Origin: Ottelia alismoides
Taxonomy: Eukaryota; Streptophyta; Magnoliopsida; Alismatales; Hydrocharitaceae
Direction of reading: 5' to 3'
Assembly (NCBI GenBank): GCA_037367405.1
Contig: JAZKJV010006940.1
Span: forward strand, 372,001-436,000
Length of the DNA: 64,000 nt
This document shows positions 1-10,908 of the stretch, piece after piece (position 1 is the first letter of the stretch; every line of letters starts with the position of its first letter). Below the pieces are notes generated by a model. The model saw only the letters and a list, made by a program, of their open reading frames with translations. It ran no database searches and had not been told where the DNA came from. Position numbers and translations under genes: made by a program.

Positions 1-1010
1 CACGAGAAATCAATGATGCATGCAAAGTCAGAAATGCGTACCTGCCTCCAGCTCTCTACATGCAAAGTGAACCGCGCATAAAATAAAGACATAATTAAAA
101 CTAAGCTAAATGATGCAGCGGGAAAAAGCCGAGTCCTAGACGAGCAACTTCTAGTGAAGAACCGTCTAACCGGTCACCGACCTCCAAGCCAAAGGGTCCG
201 GTCTTGGCTCGTCCCTCCCCTGCCCGACAAATCGGGGGTAGGAGTAAGCGCTTTACAGGACGAGCTACGGCACGTAGGCTACGGAGGCTAGCGAGTCGGT
301 TATTTTTATTATTTATTTAAAGTAGGTCCAATTACGGTCTATAGGAACAGATATGCAATTAAGTGTGTGGATCCTACTCAATTACGTCACAATCACCAGA
401 AAGTCCTAAATCTAGGGGCTCGACAAAAACCACGAAAAACCGGCAAATGACAGTAAGAAAGAAAAAGAAAACCGCGAGAAAAGCCGCGAAAAACCGCAAG
501 TCCTACTGGGTCCCCCGAGCACACCGGTGCTCGGCGAAACAGACCCACTACGGTAGTGTCCAAACAATCTCAGAAGTGTCCTGTATTATTACAATTAATA
601 ATAAATGAAATGAAATAAAACTATCCTAATACCTCACCCACTCAACTCTCTCTCTCTCGCTCTCTCCTGCGGCTTCGTAGAGAAAGAAGCCGCCTCCAAG
701 TGCCGCGGCTGCACCGGCTCCTCGAAAGTCGCCTCCGCGGTCCTCGGGCCCTCGCAAGACAGAGAAAAGAAAAGTGGTCAGACCAATAAAATTAATCAAA
801 TGATAAAGAAAAGAAAATAAAAATAAAAATAAAAGTGAGGATATATATGCAAAAATGGAAAATAAAATAATCACACAAAATAGAACAAAAACAAAAATAA
901 AAGAAAATCAAAATAAAACAAAATAAAATAAAAAGAAAATAGATACAAAAACCGCGAAAAGCCGCGAAAACAAAAACGAAAATAAAAACAAAAACACTAC
1001 TAAGCTGTGC
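1..1010 (-). mobile_element. 5' leader (internal region) of giant-LTR element A, cut by window edge
   Basis: In minus-strand sense this is the stretch directly downstream of the primer-binding site of element A. No convincing coding sequence is seen, and the short open frames here are low-complexity. The first 150 bases resemble the leader of element F near 51462-51620: both carry a cacga(g/a)aa..caatgatgc start and a tcctagac(g/a)agcaactt-like block. Bases 780-1000 are strongly A-rich on the plus strand, with the run gccgcgaaaa repeated near 470-500 and 950-970. The rest of element A lies to the left of the window, so its coding part and 3' LTR cannot be judged. Confidence 0.6.
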
Positions 1011-1028
1011 TCCCCGACAACGGCGCCA
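1011..1028 (-). other. Primer-binding site, tRNA-Asp type, of element A
   Basis: The minus strand reads TGGCGCCGTTGTCGGGGA, complementary to the 3' end of plant tRNA-Asp at 17 of 18 positions (from memory of that tRNA; the difference is the T in GTTGTC). It lies three bases from the LTR end, the normal spacing. This PBS type is typical of Athila-related Ty3/gypsy elements. It fixes the orientation of element A: LTR 1032-4699 is the 5' LTR and the body lies to the left. Confidence 0.85.
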
Positions 1029-1031
1029 TTC

Positions 1032-4000
1032 TGATAACCACAAAAACCTCAAGACCCGGGTGAAGGTAATGAAACAAGGGTCGTTGCGACCTGGATCTCA
1101 GAGACTGGGTATATCAAGAAAAATCAACCACTTAAAATAAGTCAAATCAATCAAAACAAAAAACGAGAGCGGTCTAGCTATGGGATTAACCTGGTATAGC
1201 TCCCAGGGTCGAACACAAGGAGCACGGGTTGACCAGAGGCCTACGAAGTAGTAAAAATAATATAAAAATAAAAGAAAATGTTTTTAGTGGTTTTTAATAA
1301 TTTTTATATTTTTTTTTGGATTTTTAAATGGTAAAGAAAATTAAAGAACACAAAATCAAGCACACTTACACAATTTATTTAACACACCAAAATTCAAACA
1401 AAAATTCAAGAAAAATGGTTTTTATGTTTTTTAGGTTTTTTAATGTTTTTGGTGAATTTTTGAGATTTTTCTAATGTGTATTTTATTTTCTAAAAATCAA
1501 ACAGTGCTAAAAAGATGAGGTACTGTCCAGCTAGAACCAAAACCCTTAAATAGAATATCTAAGGATCTCAACAGGTTCTGGAGGTAATTTTCCTATATTC
1601 TAGATAAAATAAGGAAAATTTGAGCACCAAAATTATTGTTTTTGGATTTTTAGATTATTTATTATAATTTTTATGAGTTTTTGGGTGTTTTTAGATTTTT
1701 AAGGTTTTTACTCAATGAAAAATAGCCAAAAGTGGCTAGAAAATCAAACAACACAAAAAGAACAGTAACTAATTTTTTTAGAATTTTTGGAGGTGTTTTT
1801 ATATTTTTTTTGGGATTTTTAAACCTAGACAATAGCTAAAATAGATGTTTTTGAATTTTTAAAAATACTAAATAAAATCAAAAATGTCCTCAAAAATCCG
1901 TAAAATTCCTACACCATGGCAGGAGCCATGTGTCAAAATCTCATTGGATTTGGAGGTGATTTGATATTTTATTCAAAAATCAAAAGGGGGCATTGTGCAC
2001 AGGGACTTAAGTGCAAATACCCGAAACTCTGGGGGTCCAGGTGCAATTTGCCCAGCAAATCACGCGCGTGGCGCGTGCCTGGGGCACTCAGGGACCTTCT
2101 GGTAAGAAAAATAAGTCCTTGGACCTTTTGGTAACTGGTACCAAAAAGTCCAGGGGCTCGGTCGCAATTAACCCACTAATACACGCACATGTATAAATAA
2201 AATGCTCACAGGGGTATAAAAGCAAATACCAGAAAGTTTCTTTTCATTCAATAACCCAACAGAACTACAGGATAAGAGATGCAAATAACCCAAACAAAGC
2301 ACGTGGCGAAGCACGTGAGCTCACATACACAGGGGTATAAATGCAAATAAAAACAAGCACAAGGTCCACAGTGCAATTTACCCTACGTAAATAAAACTAC
2401 TAAAGTATTTACAGGACTAGAAATTAAAGACTCAAACTACGAGGGGGCCTAAGTAAATTACCCCTTATTGCGCCGACGCCCAGATTCGCGCCACGTGGAT
2501 GATCCAACGGTCCTGGTGAGCTGGCGCTTCTCTCCTTTACGCTTGAGCCTGATCGACGGTGCAGGGCGAGACACGTGGGGGATCTGACGTCTGGCGGTGC
2601 AGGTGCCTCTCTCCTCTGCTCTGACGGTCCTGATCAGCCCCTCGAGAGGATCAACGGTATCTGCTCCTCCGTGGATGGACGATCGAGATGCGAACTGGAG
2701 CGGAGGGGCTAATCGGACGGTAAAGGAGGTTCCTCGAAGAACAAGTGGCCGACGAGGTTCGCCGGCCTCGTGCGTGCGCTGGAGGCCTCCTCAGCTGCCT
2801 CCAAGGATCGGAGAAGATAGGCGATGGCGTCCCGCAGCTGCTGGTAGCTTCAGATGACCCAGCCGAGCCCTAGAGGGGCTCCGGCGAGGTCGTCGGCTTC
2901 AAGCTCCTGGCCTTGATGTGAGGGGGGCTCAGATGCCCTCCTTTTGACCTGCAAAACGCACCAGAAGCTTCGCGGGTCGAGGGCAAAATGCCTCGACCCG
3001 ATGAAGCGGCGTGGGGGTGATCGATGCGTCGGGGCGGATGAGCTCCGGCGAGCGGAGGATGGTGGAGCTCGAATCCCAGCTCCGGGGCGAGCCGGGTTGA
3101 ATGATTGGGCGAAGAACGTGCGTGAGGGAGTGGCGAATGTGAGCGTGGGTTCCGATGATCAAAACGATACTCGATGTGGCCGGAATCAGAGGAACTCGTC
3201 GGAGATGCGATTTGGGCGAAACAAGAAATTACACTAAATGGGCGAGCTAAATGGGTACCTGGGTGATGCGGAAGACTGTGGTGGAGCTTAGCTAGCTCCT
3301 GGTCGTCGCCTCGAAGGGTGTCACTGCCTGAGGCTCGAGCTCCTGCTAAGTGGCGGAGCACGGCGGCGCGAAGCTGCCGGATCAGTGGTCCGGCCACCCT
3401 CTCCTCGCTGCAACACCGGCAAACGGGAGCTGTCACCTCACTGGATGCGATGGAGGTCACGGGAGTGAGAGTGCAGAGCCAAAGATGGAAAGAGGAGGCG
3501 GCTGAGCTCAGGTTATATATGGGTGCAGGTCCGGGAAGAAGGGGTTGGGTCCGGCTCGATTGAGCACGGACCCCTAGGCAAGGGGTCGGGCGAAGTTCCC
3601 GGATGCACAGGGGATGATCGGAGCCCTGGGTTAGCGGATTTGGAGACCGGGTCGTGACGCAATAAATCGGGGAAGTCGGGTCGGGCGTCACGACCCGTGT
3701 GAAGTGGTCCACAGGGGGGAGTTGACCGGGCGGTCAACAATCCCCGTGGACCAATGGGAATCAGCCACGTCATAAATAGCTTGGAAATTCAAAATAAAAT
3801 AGGAAATGGCCGATTCATGAAAAACTCAAAACATAAAAAATGTTGGTTTTAATTTTTTCTATTTTTTGTGATTTTTAATTAATTTTTGGAAATTAAAATA
3901 AGGTATTTACATAGTATAGCTATACATAGGTATTTATACAATATAGGGTTTTTGATTTTTGATTTTTAATTAGTTATTTTTATATATTTTTATTCCTATT

Positions 4001-4699
4001 TTATATTTTATTTATTTATAGAATAAAATGAGGAATAAAAGGCTATTTTTATTTTATTTTATTTTTTATATACATAGGTGAAATAATTAGTTATTTACAA
4101 CTATGTACAAGGTATATATACAATATATTTTTGTATTTTAGTTTTGTAATTTTTATTTGATTTTTGTTTTGTTTCTTTTTATTTATTTTATTTACAATAT
4201 ATACAATAGAATATTTACAAAAAGTTTTGAAAATAAATAAATTTATTTACAAGGTGAAATAGATGAGGATGATGGTCTTATGTACAAGGTGAAGGGTTAT
4301 TTTTGAATTTTTGGTTTTTATCTTTTTGTTTTGTTTTTATACTTCATAAATATGTACAAATATTTACAACATATTTTTGGGTGAGGAAAATATATAATTT
4401 TATTTATTTACAAATATATACATGTGTGAGCCCCTATCTCCCTCTACTTGGCTTTTATGCGGTCAGGCCCATGCTGAGCCCTCCCTTGGGTTAGGTTGCT
4501 CAATATTTATTCTAAATATTTCCCTCTTTTTCTTTTTCATCTTTATTCTTTTATTTTTGCACAAAAACATGCTAATTATAAGTATTTACAAACATGCATG
4601 CTTTTGCTAATTTTTCCTATTTACACATATCTACATGCATTTGCATAGGTTTTTGTAGCTAAAATATAAGAATAAAGAGTGATGAATGGGTATTCATCA
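1032..4699 (-). mobile_element. LTR A: 5' LTR of giant-LTR element A
   Basis: On the minus strand the LTR begins TGATGAATACCCATTCATCA and ends in GGTTATCA next to the PBS, giving TG..CA ends and 3,668 bp. It shares the family layout. An A/T-rich head lies at about 3780-4699. A GC-rich middle (2460-3770) holds the ccaacggtc motif and a broken palindrome GGTCCAC..GTGGACC at 3709-3751. A region at about 1910-2460 repeats 'gtgcaaatannccc' phrases with CACGTG-like cores. ORFs in the GC-rich part have no recognisable domain and are judged chance. The bases after the end (ATATC, 4700-4704) should be one copy of its target duplication; the other lies outside the window. Confidence 0.8.
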
Positions 4700-4754
4700 A
4701 TATCCACCTCTGTTGTATATTCTCTCCTGTGTATCTCTGTCTATCTTCCGTATT

Positions 4755-5152
4755 GCTCGTCCACCCATTCTCGTGTTTGCCTTACTTAGGACGTACTTTG
4801 TCCTAAGCATAGGGGGTGGACGAGCTGAGTATTCATTCATCGTTCTGTCTTATCACTCCTGTTGTTGCCTATACTTAGGGCTTCTTTTACCCTAAGTATA
4901 GGGGGAGTGATGTGTATATCATCTGATCTCTTCTTCCATCTTCAGATCTCTTTTCTTCTCTTTTCTTCTTTTCTTCTTTTCCTCTTCTATCTTCTTCATC
5001 TATCAAAAAGGTGCCGCCCCTTGTAGACAGTCTTCTACACTTAGGACGTACTTTGTCCTACGTGTAGGGGGGTGTGCACCCCTAGTTTCTTTCATTCTTT
5101 TCGATCCTCTCTATTGTCTTCTATCCTTAGGGATATCTTACCCTAAGTATAG
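4755..5152 (+). repeat. Cluster of four related hairpins in element B
   Basis: Four stems of one design lie in a row. 4755-4825 has an outer stem GCTCGTCCACCC/GGGTGGACGAGC (perfect) and an inner stem CTTAGGAC/GTCCTAAG. 4852-4911 has an outer ATCACTCC/GGAGTGAT and an inner CCTATACTTAGGG/CCCTAAGTATAGG (perfect, 13 bp). 5010-5080 has inner arms CTACACTTAGGAC/GTCCTACGTGTAG with one mismatch. 5121-5152 has arms CTATCCTTAGGG/CCCTAAGTATAG with one mismatch. The right arms run into G-rich tails (aagtataggggg, agcataggggg) that copy the polypurine tract before the 3' LTR. Element F has a matching set of four at 43922-44284. Confidence 0.85.
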
Positions 5153-5279
5153 GTACGTATATACTTTAGCCATAACTCGTACTTTCATATTTTCATAATA
5201 ATATGGCTATTAATTCTTTAAAATTCATTAAAAACCTTAATAAAATTATGTGATTATTCCTCAAATTCTTTTTGTATTT

Positions 5280-5870
5280 ACTGATTAATAAATCAGGTGA
5301 AAATGTTTTTTGCAAAATGTTTGAAAAATAGTTTGAAAATCTTCGTGAAAATCTTGTTGAAAACTATTTTTAAAATGTTTTGTTACATGTTTTCAACCTT
5401 TGTAAAAATATGTGGTTTGTAAAAGCTTATTTTCTTTGTGTAAAATAAAATGTTTGAAAAATGATTTGCAAATGGTTTGAAAAATAGTTGCAAAAATATT
5501 TTGAAAAATCTGTCTATACTGTTTGGAAAACCTTTGCAAAGTGATTTTCAAAGGTGTGTACATATTTGTAAAATGTTTGTAAAAATTATTTTAGACTATA
5601 GTTTTCAAAATTGTTTGAAAAAATTGTGTCAAATAAGTTTGAGGAATACATACATCTCACTAAAATCCACTGTATATATATGTATAAAATTGATCACTTA
5701 CCCTTGTAAATTCTTAAAATCCACTTCTTGTATATATAAAGAAGCACTCCCGTGTACATAGTTTTCACCTAGTTTTTTTAGCCAAAATCTTTTTGTTTTG
5801 AAAAATCCCAAAAACATTTACAAAATTAAAATCCAAAAACATTTGAAAAATCTTTTGAAAAAGACAAAAA
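5280..5870. repeat. Irregular TTTGAAAA-rich stretch
   Basis: The plus strand repeats short phrases such as tttgaaaaat, ttgcaaaat and ttgtaaaa many times at irregular spacing, without a fixed unit length. It belongs to the internal region of element B. No coding sense is seen: the longest open frame (5477-5761) is built from these repeats. Confidence 0.5.
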
Positions 5871-7077
5871 AAATTGCATATGCATATGCATCATCATCAT
5901 CTTTTAAAAATCCATAAAAAGTTCAAAATCTTGAAAAAGTGCATCACAAAAATATTTTCTGCATTGCATGGCATAGCATGAGCATTTTTCGGATTGAGTT
6001 TTAGTTGAACAAGTCTAAGTAAAATCCGGAGATTGGAGCTTGATTGGACCTTAAAATCTACCTAATAACAAGAACTTTATAGGAACTGGGTTTGAGGTAC
6101 TTCAGGTCTAGTTGACTTAATTCTTTGAGGATCACGAGACTTGGTTCAATGGATTCTTGACTGCCTAAGTAGAGTATTTCGGAGCACACGCACGACTCAT
6201 GTTGATAATGACCTAACTTGAACACCTGCACCTTTCTCATGGTTCAACTCAGTTGGAGTGGTGATGGGATTGGATTTGCCAGTATGAGACGCACACAAGT
6301 GGAAACACTTGTCCTCCTCTTGGGAGGGAAGTGCACCCCAACCCGTCCAGTGATGAGGAAGTCTAAAGACAGGAGGCTGTGGGTTGCGATAAAGCTTCAA
6401 AAGAGGGATAGTCTACCGGCTCAAGAGGAAAAATTCCTTATGTAAATTCCGCTGTATATAGTATTCAAAAAAAAAGTCTAGGCATGTACAAAAATAAAAA
6501 GCATGCAAAGTATGTACAAATGTTGTAAAGCCAATAAGCAAGCTTGAGTTCCAAAGTCAAATATGTGAGCCTGCAGCATGATGACTTGACTACACTGGTC
6601 TTGCATCCCAGGATAGGTTGCTACACTGGCTACCGTCCATTCTTCTCTTCACCCCCTCCTCTTGAGCTGGTTGCCACTTGAACTTAGAAGGGAATACCCC
6701 GCTCCACGAGGATGGAGTTATTGAATTGGGGAATCATTGGGTTGTCATACTGGAGAAGCCAGTTTCTTTGTCATTCTAGTTGGGGAGAGCTACCATCACT
6801 TACACTGTACGAGTCAGACTCATAGTCGTAAGAGTTTGCATATGAATTGATATATTTCTGAGCTGGCTATTAAGGAGACTTGAGTAGAGTTTTGGGATTC
6901 TCAAGGACTGTTGGATTTCAAATTCGGTTCTCATTAAGGTTCCGCCCGCACTAAAAGTCCAAAGGTCCGACTTAAGCTCCAAACTTTGATTTTGTGAAGA
7001 CAAGTTTGATTATCAAATAAAATCCAAGTTCTTCTTTTTCTTTTCTTTCTTTTTCTTTTTGCACTTATTGCATAAGT

Positions 7078-7114
7078 GTTTGCTAGGGACTAGCAAAGGT
7101 AAAGTATAGGGGGA
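7078..7114 (+). other. Stem-loop and polypurine tract before the 3' LTR of element B
   Basis: A stem TTTGCTA/TAGCAAA with loop GGGAC (7078-7096) is followed by the purine tract GGTAAAGTATAGGGGGA, which abuts the LTR start at 7115. A purine-rich tract directly before a TG.. LTR start is the expected plus-strand priming site, so element B runs on the plus strand. Element F carries the equivalent on its minus strand at 39961-39995, with a stem of different sequence. Confidence 0.8.
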
Positions 7115-10100
7115 TGATGAATCCACATTTCATCATCTTTATTCTATCATTTTGGCCTCAAAAACCCTAGCAAATGCCTGTAAATAGCATTAAATAGAGC
7201 ATATTAACATTCATGCATGTACCTGTAATTAGTGTATAAAATACTGTAATTAAAGCCAAAATTATACAATAAATAAAAGAAAAGAAAAAGAATAAAATAT
7301 TGTAAATATTTTATGACCCGAAACCCCGAGATCTAGGCATCTTGATGAATAGGTCGACCATGAATAAAGTAGGGGGAGATAAGGGCCAAATACCTATACT
7401 ATTCCATTCATTATTTATTCATTTTGGGACCTATTTTTGGCTCCACTTTTTATACATCAAATAAAAAAACTTTGTACATGAAAGTTGTAGATAATTTTAT
7501 AGAGAAAAATACAAAATTGATTTCACTCAAAAATAATGTACAGATAAAAAGTTATGGTGATCTGAATAAAATTCTAGAATCCCAACTTCCCAGACCCGTA
7601 TCTCACAAATGAAAACTCCAAATGCAGCAAACTCACCTTTAATTGTATATAAAATAAAATAAGCTATTTAATGGCGGTGGTTTCGCATTTGGCGGAGCTA
7701 CGGTTTGAAAGTTGAGTTTTGGACCCACATTTTACAATTGTACTGATTAAAATATTCAATTTATTATTTATTCATTATTTTTATATTTTTATATTTTTAT
7801 AATTTTGTAAATATTATTTATAATATATTTGTACATAAAAACTAGAATAAAAACCTAAACAAAACATAAAATAAAATATATGTATATATGATACATAGGT
7901 ATCACACCTATACTTATGCCTATATAAAGTATACTCTTATTTTATTAAATATACAAACTAAATCATAAAATTAGAATAAAAATACAATTAAGTGTATAAA
8001 AGTATATTATAATTTTATAAAAATAATAAATAAAATTAATAAATTTAAAATACACAAAATAAAAATAAAGTAATAAAATACATAGGTATATGTACCTATA
8101 TAGGGCTAAAAAGACAACTTGTAAAAACATACCTCATAAAAATAAATAAAAATCACTATAAAATACTCCATAAAAAAATAAACATTTTTATTTTATAATT
8201 AAAAATTAATAAAATCATTTTCGATTTTTAAATGATTTTTTAAATCTTTTTAGGATCTTTTTCCTGGTTGGTCCACGTGGACCAACCAGGGGGCAGTCGC
8301 AGTTGACCTCGGTCAACTGTCTGCCCTAGGTCCTGTAGCACGTGTCAGACTTGGTTTGACCCCTCTTTCTCAATTTTTTCGAGGCCTATTCTTGCATCCT
8401 CTCGTGCTAACATCTTCTTGGCTTTTGATCCTCGATCAATAGGCATGCCCGCCCTGATGCAACCTCGGTCGAAGGGTCACTGTGCTCATCGTTGTGCCTC
8501 GTTCTTCCTCCACTGTCCGTCGACCCCATATAACCCAACTCCGATTTTCTTTTGAATTTCTAACCGCACTTCATCCAGAATTGCTCCCCCTTTGGCTTGA
8601 GTTAGAAGCCTGGAGGTGACAGCTCTAGGTTCCCACCTTCAAAGCGGAGGAGCACCGATCGTTCTGGGCGCGTTCCTCACCTCCGGTGAGCATCGCCGTT
8701 GAGGTTTATCAACCTCGGGTCCTACCCCTTGAGGTATCCATTTCCCTATTTTCTTGCTCCTTTTTATTCCCTGTCATCGTAGGAATCGTTAGCATCCGTA
8801 ATCGCTAAGTTCCATCGACCCACGCGCATTATCGCCACCTTCGCCGGAGCGCTCCTCCGGCGACGACCACCATATCCGTTATCTTCCCCCCAGTGGTTCC
8901 CCTGACCCTCTAGGCATTTTGCCCTCGAGGGAGTAACTTTTTGGTGCAGGTACGTGAGTCAAAGCAGCAGCTGGGTGCTTTTGGAGGTTCGTCGGAGGAC
9001 CTTGGAGCTCTAAAGCTCCGCCGTCCTCCTGCGAGCCCTCCGACCAACGTCGGGGCTTTTTGGCCACTCCAGCAAATAGAGGAAGCCTCCAGGAAGGAAT
9101 AGCGCCATTTTGCGAGCTTCAAGTCGGCCGGAGATCGGAGGAGGAGCTCAGAGAGTTTCGCCTGGCCGGAGTTCTTCTTTGTTCGTCCTCCCGCGTCTCC
9201 AGCCGTCCGATCAAGGCGTTCTCCCCAGATACCGCAACCGCCATTGGATCTTGGTTGTTCCCAAGCCGTCTGATCAATCTCACCAGATCTAATCACAGCC
9301 GTCGCCGATGAAGCGGTATCGGCGCTCCTGAGGCCGACGCGTGGCAAGTGAAGAAGCCACGGTCGCTGGATCGCGATCTTTGAGGTATATTGCATCTTTA
9401 ACCCCTGCATTTTTGTAATTAGTATTGAGTACTTAAATGTTCAAGGGCCGTTTAAAAACTTTTGTGAAATTTATAAGTAGGCCCTTCAACTGTTTATATT
9501 TGCAACTAGGTCCTCTGCCACGTCACCTTACATGACCTGTTCACGTGAGGTGTGGGCTTTTTGCAAAGAGGCCCTTGGCCTTGTGTTTATTTCGCTTAAG
9601 TACCTAAACTTTGGATTATAGTGTAAAAATTTTGGAGATTTTGCAAGTTAGCCCCCGGGTATTTTGGATATTACGAATTAGTCCTTCCCAGGCGCGTGTA
9701 AGTCACACGCCCTGGGGTACATTTTGCATCTGTGTCCTCCCGAGTTTGAGTATTTGGGATTGGTCCATAAAATTAAATATTCAGAGTTATATTTTGTAGA
9801 AAATTGCATGTATGCCCTTGGATGTTTTGATATTTGCAGTTATACCCCTACTTGGCTGTGCATTTTTGTGTGCTTGCTCTATTTAGTTTAGGCATCATAT
9901 TTATTCCAAAAAAATCCCCAAAGTCACATTAAGCTCCTGTTAACTTGCACGCTATATTTTTGTATTTTATTTTTATTGCATTTTAATATTTATTAAAAAT
10001 AAAAAAACATGCCATTTCAGCACTGTCTAGCTTAGAAAATATCAAAAAATATTAAAACACCTCGAAAAATTCCAAAAAAATCATCTATTGTGTATTTTAC

Positions 10101-10908
10101 TCTATTTTAGTGTCAGTCCAAAAACCACTAAAAATCTCAAAAGAAAAACCTTAAAATTTTGAAAATACCTAAAAACTTCAAAAAAATCTAAAAATTCTAG
10201 AACACTCCAAAAATTGCAAACTAAGGTTTTGTAGATTCCTTATTTTCTTATCTTTATTTTAAAGTTAGTTTGTAAAATTTTGGTGGCTGTTTGATATTTT
10301 TCATTCCTATTTTACCTTCAGCCAGTAGCTTATTCCCTGTTTTCCTTTATTTTGCCATTTAAAAATACCAAAAATATTCTTAAAAATACCCAAAAATCAC
10401 AAAAATAGTAAAAAAATCATGAAAAGACCAAAAATATTTTATCTCTGAATTTTTGAGCATTTTTACATATTTTTATAAATATTCAAGCACCTCTTGTATT
10501 CCATTGTTTATAAATTCCATTATTAAATATATATATAATATAAAAAAATATATAAAATCAGAAAATTAAAAAAATCAAAATACAAAAATTAAAAATTTAA
10601 GAAAATTTAAAAATCTAAAACCCATAAAATTATTTACATTTGCATAGTGTAGACATACATTCACTTTCACACGCACACATATGTAGATCTACCCTGCCTT
10701 GTTCCCTGTGTCCGAACTCTCTGCATACTTGCTTCTATACACCTTGTTTGTAGAGTTAAAAATAAATTTTAGCTCCACCATTTGCTTGTCATTTCTTGAT
10801 ATCTATTGTGTGGGTTAATTGTTGATTTTACACGGGATTCATCTGTAGTGGTCACGACACCGACTGTTGACTCGCCTTGTGAGTCAATACAACCGCTCTT
10901 GAATTTCA
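7115..10908 (+). mobile_element. LTR B: 3' LTR of giant-LTR element B
   Basis: Starts TGATGAATCCACATTTCATC right after the polypurine tract. The right end is placed near 10908 (..GAATTTCA) by comparison with LTR E, so it is uncertain by some tens of bases. Order of parts: A/T-rich head (7115-8250), paired palindromes (8263-8316), GC-rich middle (8320-9390) with the tccgatc/gatctaatc phrases common to the family, iterated 'ttttgcaannnggccc' modules (9385-9860), A-rich tail (9900-10660), and a short unique end with tgtgggttaattgttg. It is very close to LTR E over the first 600 bases. Open frames in the GC-rich part (for example 8910-9410 minus) match no family I know. Confidence 0.8.
8263..8316. 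repeat. 28-bp perfect palindrome plus second hairpin in LTR B
   Basis: Bases 8263-8290 are CCTGGTTGGTCCAC followed by its exact reverse complement, with CACGTG at the centre. A second inverted repeat AGTTGACC/GGTCAACT with a 2-base loop follows at about 8299-8316. The same pair occurs in LTR E (45674-45729). LTR G keeps the first (GGTTGGTCC/GGACCAACC, 59959-59980) and LTR A keeps both in altered form (3709-3751). The position is the junction of the A/T-rich head and the GC-rich middle. Confidence 0.85.

Larger units (their letters stand above)
4700..7077 (+). mobile_element. Internal, non-coding region of giant-LTR element B (3' part)
   Basis: This stretch lies between LTR A (inserted into it) and the 3' LTR of element B. 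It matches the reverse complement of the element F internal region block by block: about 6560-6720 with 40290-40470, 6380-6430 with 40590-40612 joined to 43150-43170, 6060-6240 with 43330-43530, and 4750-5160 with 43870-44290. That conservation between two elements, with no shared open frame, suggests a conserved non-coding internal domain as in LARD-type derivatives. Open frames of 60-75 codons near 6058-6445 are not preserved in the other copy. The 5' part of element B lies left of the window. Confidence 0.7.

Noticed and set aside
2870..3712. 280-codon minus-strand ORF in LTR A
   Set aside because: Lies in the GC-rich middle of the LTR, low-complexity (H/P/S/R-rich), and no equivalent frame exists in LTRs B, E, C or G.
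4000..4300. A/T-rich stretches with ATTTTATTTT phrases looking like tandem repeats
   Set aside because: No constant unit length. The same kind of A/T-rich sequence appears in the head and tail of every family LTR.
8910..9410. 166-codon minus-strand ORF in LTR B
   Set aside because: Same GC-rich LTR middle; no counterpart frame in LTR E and no known domain.
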